64,000 nt of DNA from Seonamhaeicola sp. (GTDB taxonomy: Bacteria; Bacteroidota; Bacteroidia; Flavobacteriales; Flavobacteriaceae), in the NCBI RefSeq assembly GCF_028281565.1, contig NZ_JANQJQ010000043.1:310001-374000 (forward strand), written 5' to 3'. Numbering within the stretch: position 1 is the stretch's first letter; every line of letters begins with the position of its first letter. Made by a program: the position numbers and the translations under genes. The notes below the pieces were generated by a model that was given only the letters and a program-made list of their open reading frames with translations, was not told the origin of the DNA and made no database searches. Positions 1 to 9,400 of this stretch are shown here, piece after piece.

Positions 1-1
1 G

Positions 2-1042
2 TGTTGCATTGGGTTCACACCACAGTTTGTTGATTTAGATGATGATGGGAATATGGATATCATCACGGGACAATACCACCCGGGGGATGTGTATTGGTTT
101 AGAGGAACCAGATACGGTTATGCAAAAGGAATTCCGGTAAAGCAAAAGGGAAATCCCTGGGCTTCAATAAATGAAATGTATCCGGGCTACAAAGATGCTG
201 AGCATATTAACACGTTTGATTATTGGGTGTATTCTTCGGCTAATATGGGGGACTTTGATGGTGATGGCGACTTAGACCTGTTAACCGGTGGAAAATACAT
301 TCGTATCAGTGAAAATATCGGTACCAAAAAATCACCTGAGTTTGGCTACAGAAAGCCGGCATTGGATATAAATGGTAAACTTTTAAGAGTTCGTACGCCT
401 AATGAAAAAAGTAAAGCGCTTCCGTATTACAATGAAGATTATTATAAAAAATCCTCAGGCGCCGGAAAGACACAGCAGCATGTGGTTGATTGGGATAATG
501 ATGGTATTCTGGATATTTTGTCAACGGATGAATATGTAGCCGACGATTATCATGCGGTGACCTTTTTTAAAGGGGTGGCTCCTGAAAATGGAGACATGCA
601 GCGGTTTCAACCGGGTGTTCCATTGTTTGAAGCAGCAGACGGAAGTAAAGCGTTTCCCGGATCCGGTCAACGTGTATATGTAGAGGATTGGAACAATGAT
701 GGGGTAAAAGATCTAATTGTTGGCGCTTCCATAGTTACCGTTGATGGTAAATTCCACAGTAAAATGTCATGGGAATGGGAACGTGATTTGGGTATTCCCG
801 CTGCGGGAAAAGATTATGGCAGAACTCCGGAACAGTTTGAGATACCTACTTTTGAAGAATTTCAAAACGGGTTTATGAAGGATTTTCTAAAAGGAAAAAC
901 CGAAGAACAAAAGAAGGCGTCCTATAACCAACAAGTATCGTTCAAAAAGCAAGGTTTGGAAAAATTGAAAAAAGCAGGTGTTCCTGAGGCAGTTAACATG
1001 TTACACAAGGGGTACATTTATGTGTTTTTAGGTAAAAAATAA
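2..1042 (+). CDS. FG-GAP/VCBS repeat protein, 5'-truncated by window start
   Basis: The open frame is already running at base 2, so the true start lies upstream; the first ATG at 53 falls inside a repeat and is not the start. At least four aspartate-rich calcium-binding loops of the FG-GAP/VCBS type are visible (DLDDDGNMD, DFDGDGDLD, DWDNDGILD, DWNNDGVKD). Such repeats form beta-propeller blades in extracellular proteins. No catalytic domain is visible in this part. The C-terminus is lysine- and glutamate-rich and ends without a T9SS sorting domain. The next gene starts two bases after the stop, so the two are co-transcribed. The function is unknown; a role as a surface or periplasmic scaffold is inference. 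The missing N-terminus could hold a further domain. Confidence 0.8.
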   Translation, partial: CCIGFTPQFVDLDDDGNMDIITGQYHPGDVYWFRGTRYGYAKGIPVKQKGNPWASINEMYPGYKDAEHINTFDYWVYSSANMGDFDGDGDLDLLTGGKYIRISENIGTKKSPEFGYRKPALDINGKLLRVRTPNEKSKALPYYNEDYYKKSSGAGKTQQHVVDWDNDGILDILSTDEYVADDYHAVTFFKGVAPENGDMQRFQPGVPLFEAADGSKAFPGSGQRVYVEDWNNDGVKDLIVGASIVTVDGKFHSKMSWEWERDLGIPAAGKDYGRTPEQFEIPTFEEFQNGFMKDFLKGKTEEQKKASYNQQVSFKKQGLEKLKKAGVPEAVNMLHKGYIYVFLGKK

Positions 1043-1043
1043 A

Positions 1044-1505
1044 ATGATGAAACGAGTTGTTGTCATATTACTGAATTTTGCTATGCTTCAAACGGCTTTA
1101 GCACAAGATTTTAAACCTGTTACCTATGAAGTTATATTTCCCGAAAAAGTTTTAAGATCTGAAGGTTTTACCATTACGGCCATGTTTCAAACTAATGGTG
1201 AATGGTATATCTATGCGCCAACGGGATTAAATGAAAAGCACGGTATGATTGAAACTAAATTACAGTTTGACCTTCCGGAGGGTATTACGCCCGGTGATCC
1301 TGATTTACCAATGCCGAGGCCATATGGAATGTATCAGATCTACCAGGGAAATGATATTAAGATCGGTCAGCGTTTCAATATCAATCCTGATGTAAGGCCA
1401 GGTGATTATGAGATATCTTGTACTGTGACTTATCAAACCTGCAATAAATCGGTTTGTTTACCGCCGGACACACAGGTTTATAAAAAGACCATTCGTATAA
1501 ATTAA
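1044..1505 (+). CDS. DsbD alpha-domain-like secreted protein
   Basis: A 153-residue protein with a signal peptide (hydrophobic segment ending TALAQ, about residue 21). The rest matches the immunoglobulin-like N-terminal domain of the disulfide reductase DsbD: it contains GEWYIYAP and a closing cysteine pair in TCNKSVCLPP, the usual CxxxxCLPP arrangement that receives electrons from a thioredoxin-like domain. The membrane and C-terminal domains of full DsbD are absent, so it is a stand-alone alpha domain. It lies between an FG-GAP protein and a thioredoxin-family protein, which suggests a periplasmic thiol-redox relay. ATG at 1044 and ATG at 1047 are both possible starts; the choice changes one residue. 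Confidence 0.75.
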   Translation: MMKRVVVILLNFAMLQTALAQDFKPVTYEVIFPEKVLRSEGFTITAMFQTNGEWYIYAPTGLNEKHGMIETKLQFDLPEGITPGDPDLPMPRPYGMYQIYQGNDIKIGQRFNINPDVRPGDYEISCTVTYQTCNKSVCLPPDTQVYKKTIRIN

Positions 1506-1528
1506 ATTATTAACTAAAACCTCTCACA

Positions 1529-2827
1529 ATGAAAAATATAATATTATCAGCGGTATTTACACTAACTGCGGTTATGGTAAATGCACAAGGCATTACCTTT
1601 GAAAAGGGCTCGTTTGCCGATGTCATTGCTAAGGCCAAAGCAGAAAACAAATTAGTATTCATCGATTTTTATACCACCTGGTGCGGCCCCTGCAAAGCTA
1701 TGGATGCTAATATTTTTCCCGATGCAAAAGTTGGAGCATTCTTTAATGAGCGTTTTGTATCTATAAAGATTGATGCCGAAAAAGGAGAAGGCATTACACT
1801 TGCCAAAAAGTATGAAGTAAAAGGCTATCCGACACTATTGTTCTTAAATGCTGATGAAACCGAAAAAGACCGTTTGGTTGGAGCAGCTCCTAACCCGGAG
1901 TTCTTTGTGAATTATGCTAAAAATGCCCTGGGCGAAGGCATTGACTTTGTAGCGTTCTTTGAAGCTTATGAAGGCGGGAACAGAGATCTCAATTATATAA
2001 GAGAGATCATGTTAAAAGGGCCCGTATATGCACAAAGTTTAAAAGATAAAGAAGCACAAATAAAATGGTACAAGAAGGTCTATGAAATAGCGCGCTGGTA
2101 TTTTGTATTAAAACAACCTGAAGATATGCTCAATGCTGAAGATTTTCCTTTAATAGCGCAGTATTTGGACGGCGCTAATAATGGGCATCCGGTTGTGGAA
2201 TTTGTATATGATCATTACGAAGACTATAAAAAGTTAGTTCCTGTTAAAGATTTGACCATGTTTATTTTGAGAACTAACAATCAATCCATTCACGAGTATT
2301 CCGGAAAAGGAGATACAACGTTTAGAGACTTTGTTGAGCAGATTAACGGTCGTTTAAAGCAAGCACATTTGGATGCTTCTGCAGAAGACCCAAATGAAAA
2401 AGGAGACAGCTATAAAATCATGAAATATGTTAGCGAAGCCAACTATGAGAAGTCTCAAAACAACTATGATAAATACCTGGACTGGAGTGAAAAATATAGA
2501 TTATATCTGGCTACATATAAGGAACCTGAGGCTATGGATTATTCTGTAACCGTAGGTAATCTATTATACCATGTCAATAATGGAGGAGGTGTTGCATTAA
2601 ACCCCATGCAGGCTAAACGTTGTATGGCATTAGTGGAAGCAGGTTTAAAATTAAATGAGAAAGATACCAGGCTATTAGATAACCAGGGGGATTTATTAAA
2701 CATATTAGGAAAGAAAGCTAAAGCTAAAGCTTGTTATGAAAAAGTGAAAGAATATGTTAAAGGAACGAGGGGGGAAGCCTATTTTACCGAAGCTATGGAT
2801 AAAAAGATTAAAGCTTTGGCTATTTAA
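1529..2827 (+). CDS. Secreted thioredoxin-like protein with C-terminal helical/TPR region
   Basis: A 432-residue protein with a signal peptide ending VNAQ (about residue 20). Residues about 25-135 form a thioredoxin fold with the redox motif WCGPC and the cis-proline segment YEVKGYPTLLF. The remaining ~290 residues are helical and charged; the last part (LLDNQGDLLNILGKKAKAKACYEKV) resembles a tetratricopeptide repeat. The active motif is intact. It is the third gene of the unit starting upstream of the window and follows the DsbD-alpha-like gene by 23 bp, so the pair may exchange electrons in the periplasm. The substrate is not known. A strong terminator follows. Confidence 0.8.
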   Translation: MKNIILSAVFTLTAVMVNAQGITFEKGSFADVIAKAKAENKLVFIDFYTTWCGPCKAMDANIFPDAKVGAFFNERFVSIKIDAEKGEGITLAKKYEVKGYPTLLFLNADETEKDRLVGAAPNPEFFVNYAKNALGEGIDFVAFFEAYEGGNRDLNYIREIMLKGPVYAQSLKDKEAQIKWYKKVYEIARWYFVLKQPEDMLNAEDFPLIAQYLDGANNGHPVVEFVYDHYEDYKKLVPVKDLTMFILRTNNQSIHEYSGKGDTTFRDFVEQINGRLKQAHLDASAEDPNEKGDSYKIMKYVSEANYEKSQNNYDKYLDWSEKYRLYLATYKEPEAMDYSVTVGNLLYHVNNGGGVALNPMQAKRCMALVEAGLKLNEKDTRLLDNQGDLLNILGKKAKAKACYEKVKEYVKGTRGEAYFTEAMDKKIKALAI

Positions 2828-2880
2828 ACCTATGTTCTAAATTTTAAAAGATGACTGATATTGTTCCTGGTCAGAACAAC

Positions 2881-2914
2881 AAAAAAGCAAGCTAATTTTA
2901 GCTTGCTTTTTTTT
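2881..2914. terminator. Bidirectional intrinsic terminator
   Basis: Stem GCAAGCTA (2887-2894) pairs with TAGCTTGC (2899-2906), flanked by A6 on the left and T8 on the right. It therefore works for the + strand redox operon and for the convergent GH86 gene on the - strand. Confidence 0.85.
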
Positions 2915-2935
2915 AATTAAACAGTTTTATGGTTT

Positions 2936-5479
2936 TTATGGAACCATTTTTAAGGTTTTTAGGTGCCTTGAAGTGTTTTGGGTTTTTACAGTTACTATGT
3001 ATAATCCATCTTTCAGAAAATCTGAATTTAACTCAATTTTACCGTTTTTCGGGTGATGTGTTTGACCATAAACTAAAGTTCCTAATGGATCATAAAGTTG
3101 AATAGTAACCCGTTTACTGTTGTCTAACCCCAGATCAATAGTTAATTTATCTTTGAACGGATTAGGGTAACCCATAATGGTATTGAAGAATAAGTTGTCT
3201 TCATAGATACCCTGACAATTTTTGTCCGTTTTTATAACAATTTTATTATTACCCGTTTGAAGAGGCAGTTCTATTGAAGAAGCCGATGTGGTAAACGTTC
3301 TATCATTAAAAGTTATATTATAATTATTGCCGCCACTTAAGTTATAAGAGACACTTTGTTTTTCAACATCTATTTTATTAGTAACGGATAATGGATCAGG
3401 CTCTGAAATAGTTGCTTCATATTCGGTTTTTAGATCGGGATTTGTTTTTGAAGTAATAATTATGGTATAAGTACCTGATGCTAATCCCGTTATTTCAAGT
3501 TTGTTATTTAAGTCATAAGTGTCATTTAAACCGTTTCCCGTGATATTTACTGCTAAATCATCCGCAACCATTGGGGAGACAGTAATCATACCCTCTGTAC
3601 TTCCGGGACAAGGATTCCCTGTGGATAATACGGATCCCAGTATACTACTATCGTCAGCATTGTCAAGCAAATCCACCGATAGAATTAAAGAACTGACACG
3701 CCCACCTGTATCTGGAAACTCTAAGGTTACTTCATTGTTTTCTTTTAGTAAGCTGGCCTGAAACGGAATTTCGATCATTCCAAAAAAGTCATCTCTATTA
3801 GCCTGGTCATACCCTTTCCAATTATCTGGCACATCTACCGTAATGCCATTTATTTTAACAACGGGTGCTTTAGAAACGTTGTGCTTTCTTCCAATAGCCA
3901 TTCTTAAAGTTCCAAAACCATTACCTATGGTAACATTATTGAAATTATAGGTAATGACACTATTAGCAGTAATAGGCTGTAAATAATTCTGGGTATAATA
4001 ATGTTTTGTTCTTAAAGCATTGTCAAATGTAATGGAGTTATTGAAAGTGTATTCCAGAACTACTGTTTCGTCTTTGATCAAATCAATACTGTCAGGGGCA
4101 TCATTTACCATTGTTTCAGACATATCAGGTAAGGCCTGAGGGTATATTTTTAAGGCTTTGATCTTGACTTCAGATATATCGGCCATAGAAGATAAGTATG
4201 TTAGATTTACAGTTTGGGTAGCATCATCTAAATTGCTTAAACAAACATACAGTTTATTAGAATTTGTATCTAAAAACGCATGTGTTTGAACATCTGGGTT
4301 ATCACTTCTGATAAAGGTGCGTTTTCCCTTAACGTCTTTCCACAATTCGTAAAAATGAATTCTTGGAGTGTATTCCCAACCGTCAGGAACAGGTTCTCCA
4401 ATATTAGTTGGTTTCCAAAGTACGGCCTGATAAGGTTGCCAATTATTAGCTTCTGTAATATGCCATGTAGCTTTCCCTGTAATAAAAGGAATGGAGTTAA
4501 CTAACCTGTCTTCTCTATCCAGTAAATTAAATAAAATATGATTAATAGAGGCCATAGTCTGAGCACTTGCTATATCACTATAATCATCACCATAACCCTC
4601 TTCAATAGCACCGTACTCTGTAATAGCATGAGGTTTGATAGTTCCCCATTTTATGTAGCTGTAGTTTTCAATTAAATCTAAGATGGCTTCAGAGTTACTT
4701 CCGGAACGTTTCGTATCCTGGCCGGTAACGTTGATGCCGTCATATAGATGCGTAGAAAAAGCATACATATTGTCTCCGGCAATATCCATGAATAGTTTCA
4801 TGTTGTCTTCCCAATGGCCAAAATCCCAGAGTTCCATGGATGGCCATGCGCTGGAATAACCAATAACCTTAACGTCGGCTAATGCCGGTGTTTCGTGAAT
4901 GCGTTGAGCCACTTTGTTGTAAAACGCTGCCATATGACGCTTGATACGGGTGTTTTCATCGGCATTCCAACCATCATAAAACTCATGGGCATGCACAAAG
5001 GGTTCGTTCATGACCTCAAAGAACTCTTGCCTATACGTGTCATTTTCGTAATCCTTAAAATATTCGACGGCCCAGTCGGCAGCTGCGTCAATATCCAAAT
5101 TGTCAATAAAAGCTGTTCTGGGGTGACTGGTAACCACGTATCCTTTATTAACAAATCTAAGGGCGTCATTACCGGAACGGTCTCCCGGGTAAACACCGGC
5201 TTTTCTTTCCGAGGCTGTGCCGGAAGAAGCTTGATAGGCATAGCCGTAGGGCCCCCAAAACTGACGGCCACCGGTGACATTATAATCGTTTCTGAAGGCA
5301 CTTTGCTCGGTATCGTTACCACTATCGTGAACAGAAAAGTATTTTGTTCGGTCCAGTTCGGAAACATCACCTATATATCGTTGGCAATGCACGTCAATTT
5401 TGACGTTAGACGTATTCTGTGCTGTTGTCCAAAAGCATGTAAATAGAAAAATAAAAGTAAGTAAGTTTGTCTGATTCAT
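2936..5479 (-). CDS. GH86 family beta-agarase/beta-porphyranase, T9SS-secreted
   Basis: An 847-residue enzyme. A signal peptide ends CFWTTAQ (about residue 21), followed by a clan GH-A catalytic domain. FFEVMNEPFVHA places the acid/base glutamate at about residue 159, and ITEYG places the nucleophile at about 288. The FFEVMNEPF segment and the GRQFWGPYGYAY region resemble GH86, whose characterised members cleave beta-1,4 bonds of agarose or porphyran. A beta-rich C-terminal region precedes a T9SS type A sorting domain (about 770-847; GYPNPFKDKLTIDL...GLYIVTVKT), so it is released at or attached to the cell surface. The frame extends to a TTG at 5491, but the ATG at 5479 begins directly with the signal peptide and is preferred. 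Agar versus porphyran specificity cannot be decided here. Confidence 0.8.
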   Translation of the reverse strand: MNQTNLLTFIFLFTCFWTTAQNTSNVKIDVHCQRYIGDVSELDRTKYFSVHDSGNDTEQSAFRNDYNVTGGRQFWGPYGYAYQASSGTASERKAGVYPGDRSGNDALRFVNKGYVVTSHPRTAFIDNLDIDAAADWAVEYFKDYENDTYRQEFFEVMNEPFVHAHEFYDGWNADENTRIKRHMAAFYNKVAQRIHETPALADVKVIGYSSAWPSMELWDFGHWEDNMKLFMDIAGDNMYAFSTHLYDGINVTGQDTKRSGSNSEAILDLIENYSYIKWGTIKPHAITEYGAIEEGYGDDYSDIASAQTMASINHILFNLLDREDRLVNSIPFITGKATWHITEANNWQPYQAVLWKPTNIGEPVPDGWEYTPRIHFYELWKDVKGKRTFIRSDNPDVQTHAFLDTNSNKLYVCLSNLDDATQTVNLTYLSSMADISEVKIKALKIYPQALPDMSETMVNDAPDSIDLIKDETVVLEYTFNNSITFDNALRTKHYYTQNYLQPITANSVITYNFNNVTIGNGFGTLRMAIGRKHNVSKAPVVKINGITVDVPDNWKGYDQANRDDFFGMIEIPFQASLLKENNEVTLEFPDTGGRVSSLILSVDLLDNADDSSILGSVLSTGNPCPGSTEGMITVSPMVADDLAVNITGNGLNDTYDLNNKLEITGLASGTYTIIITSKTNPDLKTEYEATISEPDPLSVTNKIDVEKQSVSYNLSGGNNYNITFNDRTFTTSASSIELPLQTGNNKIVIKTDKNCQGIYEDNLFFNTIMGYPNPFKDKLTIDLGLDNSKRVTIQLYDPLGTLVYGQTHHPKNGKIELNSDFLKDGLYIVTVKTQNTSRHLKTLKMVP

Positions 5480-5532
5480 GTGATCTCTCAAGTTTTTAAC
5501 CAGGGTAGTTAGTAAAAAAGAATTATGTTGTT

Positions 5533-5577
5533 AAAAAAGGCAGTAGTATAAGAAAAAGTATACTACTACCTTTTAAA
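5533..5577 (-). terminator. Hairpin terminator between unknown T9SS gene and GH86
   Basis: Arms at 5535-5550 and 5559-5574 pair with one internal mismatch (AGTAGTATA with TATACTACT, AAAAGG with CCTTTT). Read on the - strand the hairpin is followed by T6. It would end the transcript of the 5622-6338 gene, so GH86 probably has its own promoter in the remaining 50 bp. Confidence 0.7.
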
Positions 5578-5621
5578 AGATTGTTCATTTAATAGAACAA
5601 ATTGCTATATACTATTAATCA

Positions 5622-6338
5622 TTAATTTTTAACAAATTTGGAAGTGGCTCCGGTATTTGTTTTCAGAATATAGACACCACTTGTGAGGTCTGAAACATCA
5701 ATGTTTCTTTCAGAGTTCACTTTTTTAACTTCCTGACCTATTAAGTTGTAAATAGATACAGATTTAAAGTTTTGATAGTCTGAAAAAATTAATTCATTAC
5801 TGACCGGGTTTGGAAAAACTCTTAGATTTTTAATTTCAAAGTTTGCATTAGATAATGAAGCATTAGCACTTTTATATGCAGGTGATGCAGGAGAATTTGT
5901 AGGAGCAAATCCACCAGACGCACTTTTTGGGAAAGATAACCTTATCTCGTAATAATAATTTGTTATACCGGCACCTGCTCCATTTGGATCAGCGGCTAAT
6001 AATTCAGCTTTGGTCATAATGTTTCCATCCCCATTTAAAACAGCTGCATTTATTGTAGAAATAGTAATAGAACCTGTCAAATCAGTTCCTGCAGGAAGAG
6101 CTGACCAATTTTGACTCCAGCCTCTCCAATTAGCACTCCACACACCTCCGGAAACAGACCACATGTCCATTTTGATGTCTCCAACAGCTATTTCACTGGC
6201 TGCTGTATACGTAAATTCAATTGTAACTGAAGGGGCTTGGGGGAAGTCACCATCCTTATCTACCCAGTTCCAAACATCTTGTCCGTAAAAACTGGTTGTT
6301 GCTGCTAAAGCAATTAGTAAAAGTAATTTTTTCATCAT
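5622..6338 (-). CDS. Unknown secreted protein with T9SS sorting domain
   Basis: A 238-residue protein with a signal peptide (MMKKLLLLIALAATTSFYGQ). A tryptophan-rich N-terminal module (VWNWVDKDGDF, GGVWSANWRGWSQNWSAL) of about 130 residues has no family that I recognise. The last ~75 residues are a T9SS type A sorting domain (NLRVFPNPVSNEL...GVYILKT). The density of surface tryptophans and aromatics would fit glycan binding, but this is a guess. Its promoter side borders the left edge of the 11.4-kb duplicated block, so it sits just outside the duplication. Confidence 0.75.
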   Translation of the reverse strand: MMKKLLLLIALAATTSFYGQDVWNWVDKDGDFPQAPSVTIEFTYTAASEIAVGDIKMDMWSVSGGVWSANWRGWSQNWSALPAGTDLTGSITISTINAAVLNGDGNIMTKAELLAADPNGAGAGITNYYYEIRLSFPKSASGGFAPTNSPASPAYKSANASLSNANFEIKNLRVFPNPVSNELIFSDYQNFKSVSIYNLIGQEVKKVNSERNIDVSDLTSGVYILKTNTGATSKFVKN

Positions 6339-6442
6339 ATTTTATATTTAATTAGTTACTCAAATATAAAATTAGTGTGAGGTTGAAGCTACAACAAGAG
6401 TCCAATTATGCGTAAGAAATGTCTAAAACCATATGGTGTAAC

Positions 6443-9400
6443 TTATTGTTTTACAATAAGTTTTGATTCGCTGTTTACTTTAAGGACATAAACACCGGAT
6501 GCTAAGCTGTAGGGTAGCTTTATTTCCGTAATTTCGGTTTCCTCATTATATAGTTTTGACAAGATTGAGATGACACTTCCTTTTAGGTCAGAGAGCTGAA
6601 GTTCATCTGTTGAAGCCGTATTGGCAATAAATACTTTAAATTCGTCATTCAATGGATTAGGATATACTTTATAACCGGCAGTTAAAGGGATGTCGGTTTC
6701 TTTACCCGTGAAATATTCAACACCAAAACTATAGGCATCTTTACCAATTTTTTCACCAATCAATCTACCGGGAATATCATCGGCAGGCGGATGAATTCCA
6801 CCCCATATTCTGGATAAACTACATTGGTCTGAAGCATCCCTGTAGGTGGCCCATTGTAATATAACATCAACGCTGGGGCCTTCTTCAAACACCAGGAATT
6901 CATTCTTTCTTGCAATAAATTCACCCATGCCACCGGGGAAAAAGGCGTCTCCGGTCAATAAGGTCATAAGTTCGGCAGCAGCTCTTGAATAGGTGGAATG
7001 TCCGGAAACATAACCCGCAAACGGCGGTGTTACAAAACTGGGACGTTGATAAGGCCACCAGTTTTCGGCTAAAATCCAGTCAACACCTGCCATATCTGTT
7101 TCCGTGTCTTCTATATATACATGCCCTTTCCACGTATAGAGCTTAATCTTACCTATATGTTCACCTAAATCACCTTCTAAGGGATCTCCGGCTTCAACAA
7201 CTTCAATATAGCCCGGTTTGAGAGGGATTCCTGCCACATTGTAATTAGGAAGAGAGTTATCTGTACTTTGGCCTAATTGCGCCATATATCGTATGGCCGA
7301 AATAGGTCTGATATAGTCATACCAGCCTTTAATACCCCAGGCTGAAATAGCTGCATCATGCATAGTACCACCTAAAAGAAAATAAGCTTTTACATCCCAT
7401 TCTAAAGGGGGAAGTATTTCACCCGTTCCGTTGAGTTTTTTTTCTAAATGCTGATGGTCACTTACATAGTTTAGTATGGTGAACCAATGTCCCGGAGGTG
7501 TTTCAGAGTCAGGTCCGTCTGCCCAAAATTCGGCTAAAACCCTTGCATAATCACCTCTTGGAACCATTTGCTCCTGATAAGGTGCGTTTGTATGTGGATT
7601 GATAGAATGACCAAAACCAGGATCACCACCGTTTAACTCATCATAAAAATTGGGATGGTCTTCAAAAGATTGTGGGAAGTTGTTGATATCTAAATTTCCT
7701 ATTGATTTAGGTGAAATGTCCCATAGTACACCATCATTTGGGTCTAAATGAGACCCCCAAACAGATACCAGTGAAAATCCCCATTTATAGGCTTCGCTAC
7801 CTGTATCTTCCTGATCTAAATTTAAATAAGGTGGTCCAGAAGGGTCATGATAAACATGGTAATCGTAGTCATCTCTGTTAAATATGGTTTTATCTTCTTC
7901 TTTTAAAGAAAAAGGAAAGACCTCTCCCCATTCAGGGCTTAAGAAGTCGGGGGTGGTTCCCGGAATTAAGTTTCCGCTTTGATCAATGAATTCGAATAAA
8001 CTTAAAGGCTGCCATCTGTTGGGGTCAAATATTAAACCACTACCGGGGATAGTAGGTGCCAATGGTAGGTTTAACGGTTTATAAAAAGCATTCGAATAGG
8101 CTTCTGCTTCTCTTGAGCCATCACTAAGCCCATAATCAATAATAGCTTGAGCAATATAGTTGCCTAAGGCAGCTGAGTTTCCGGATGAATAATCATTAGA
8201 GTAAAAGTTTAGATCATACCCAAACTCTTCCATTAGCAAATCAAAAATTTGTTTAGTTTCAGAAAAATCCGGAGAATCTTTAAATCTATAATTTAGTAGA
8301 CGATATGCTGCATAACACATGGCTGTTTGCCTGGCCTCTTCAAGGGGTTCTTCCGTTTTAAAACCCATAAAAGGAATGTTGATACCATGTACAGTATTAC
8401 CTAAGAGATAAGTTTGAGCATTTTTGTCAAAAATTGCCCAGGTATCGTATAATGCTACGCTTGTGTGGAACAAATTCCTGGCATGTACTGTAGGGCGTGC
8501 ATAGTCATTTCTAATAGCGTGGAGTAAGGCTTCGTTCCATAATCGGGCTACTGAATGGTTATTTGAAAGTTTGGACGCCGATAAGGATACCTGTAATTCA
8601 ACAGGCATTGTTGAGCAACTGGCATCTGATTCAGTAACAGAAACAATTCCGGAGTCCTGTAATCCCCATTTAACTGTTATCTCATTAGTATTTGTATCTC
8701 CAATTATTTCTCCTCCTTCAACACTCCAGTTAAGTGTTGAACCTTGTTTTTCAGGATATGAGTAAGTTTCTGTATTTAAAAAACCGGATGAGTTACTACC
8801 AGATATTTGACGGGATTCCAGATAAGTACAGGAACTATCATCAACTAAAGCATCGGGATCATAACTACATGAAGTTGGGTCTGTACACCCTTTTTTCTTT
8901 GTGACCGGAGGTGTTGCATAGTCTTCAATACCATTATTTTCTATGGCCAGTAAACTTGAATTTATATCTAAATTTTGATAGGTTTCTACGATTCCTGATG
9001 GCCATTTAATTTTTAGTTCAGTTATTTCAGTAGCATCTCCTAAACCAAAATGTACCGGTTGAATGCTTTGGGATAGATAACGAACACCTGTATGAAAACG
9101 ATGTTGTGTGTCAATATCGGTAGTTATAGAAACAGTTGTCCCAACTGCTTGCTTGTTTGAAACTGTTCCTTGAAGTGTAAGCTTAAACCAATTTAAATTA
9201 TTGGTGTTTGTTTCATCAATTATTTTGTTTTCGTAGAGATGGGAAGGGCTGTTATTATTTGTTACATACATATCCAAATCGCCATCACTATCATAGTCAA
9301 AAGGAGTAGAGCCAATGCTCACCGAGAGTTTGTCCAGATTTGTTTCTGCAGATTTATCAATGAAGGTGATAGAACCATTTGAATTTGAGTTTTCAAAATA

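Noticed and set aside
4895-5446. 183-codon frame opposite GH86
   Set aside because: It is antisense to the conserved catalytic region of GH86 and has no signal, motif or promoter support.
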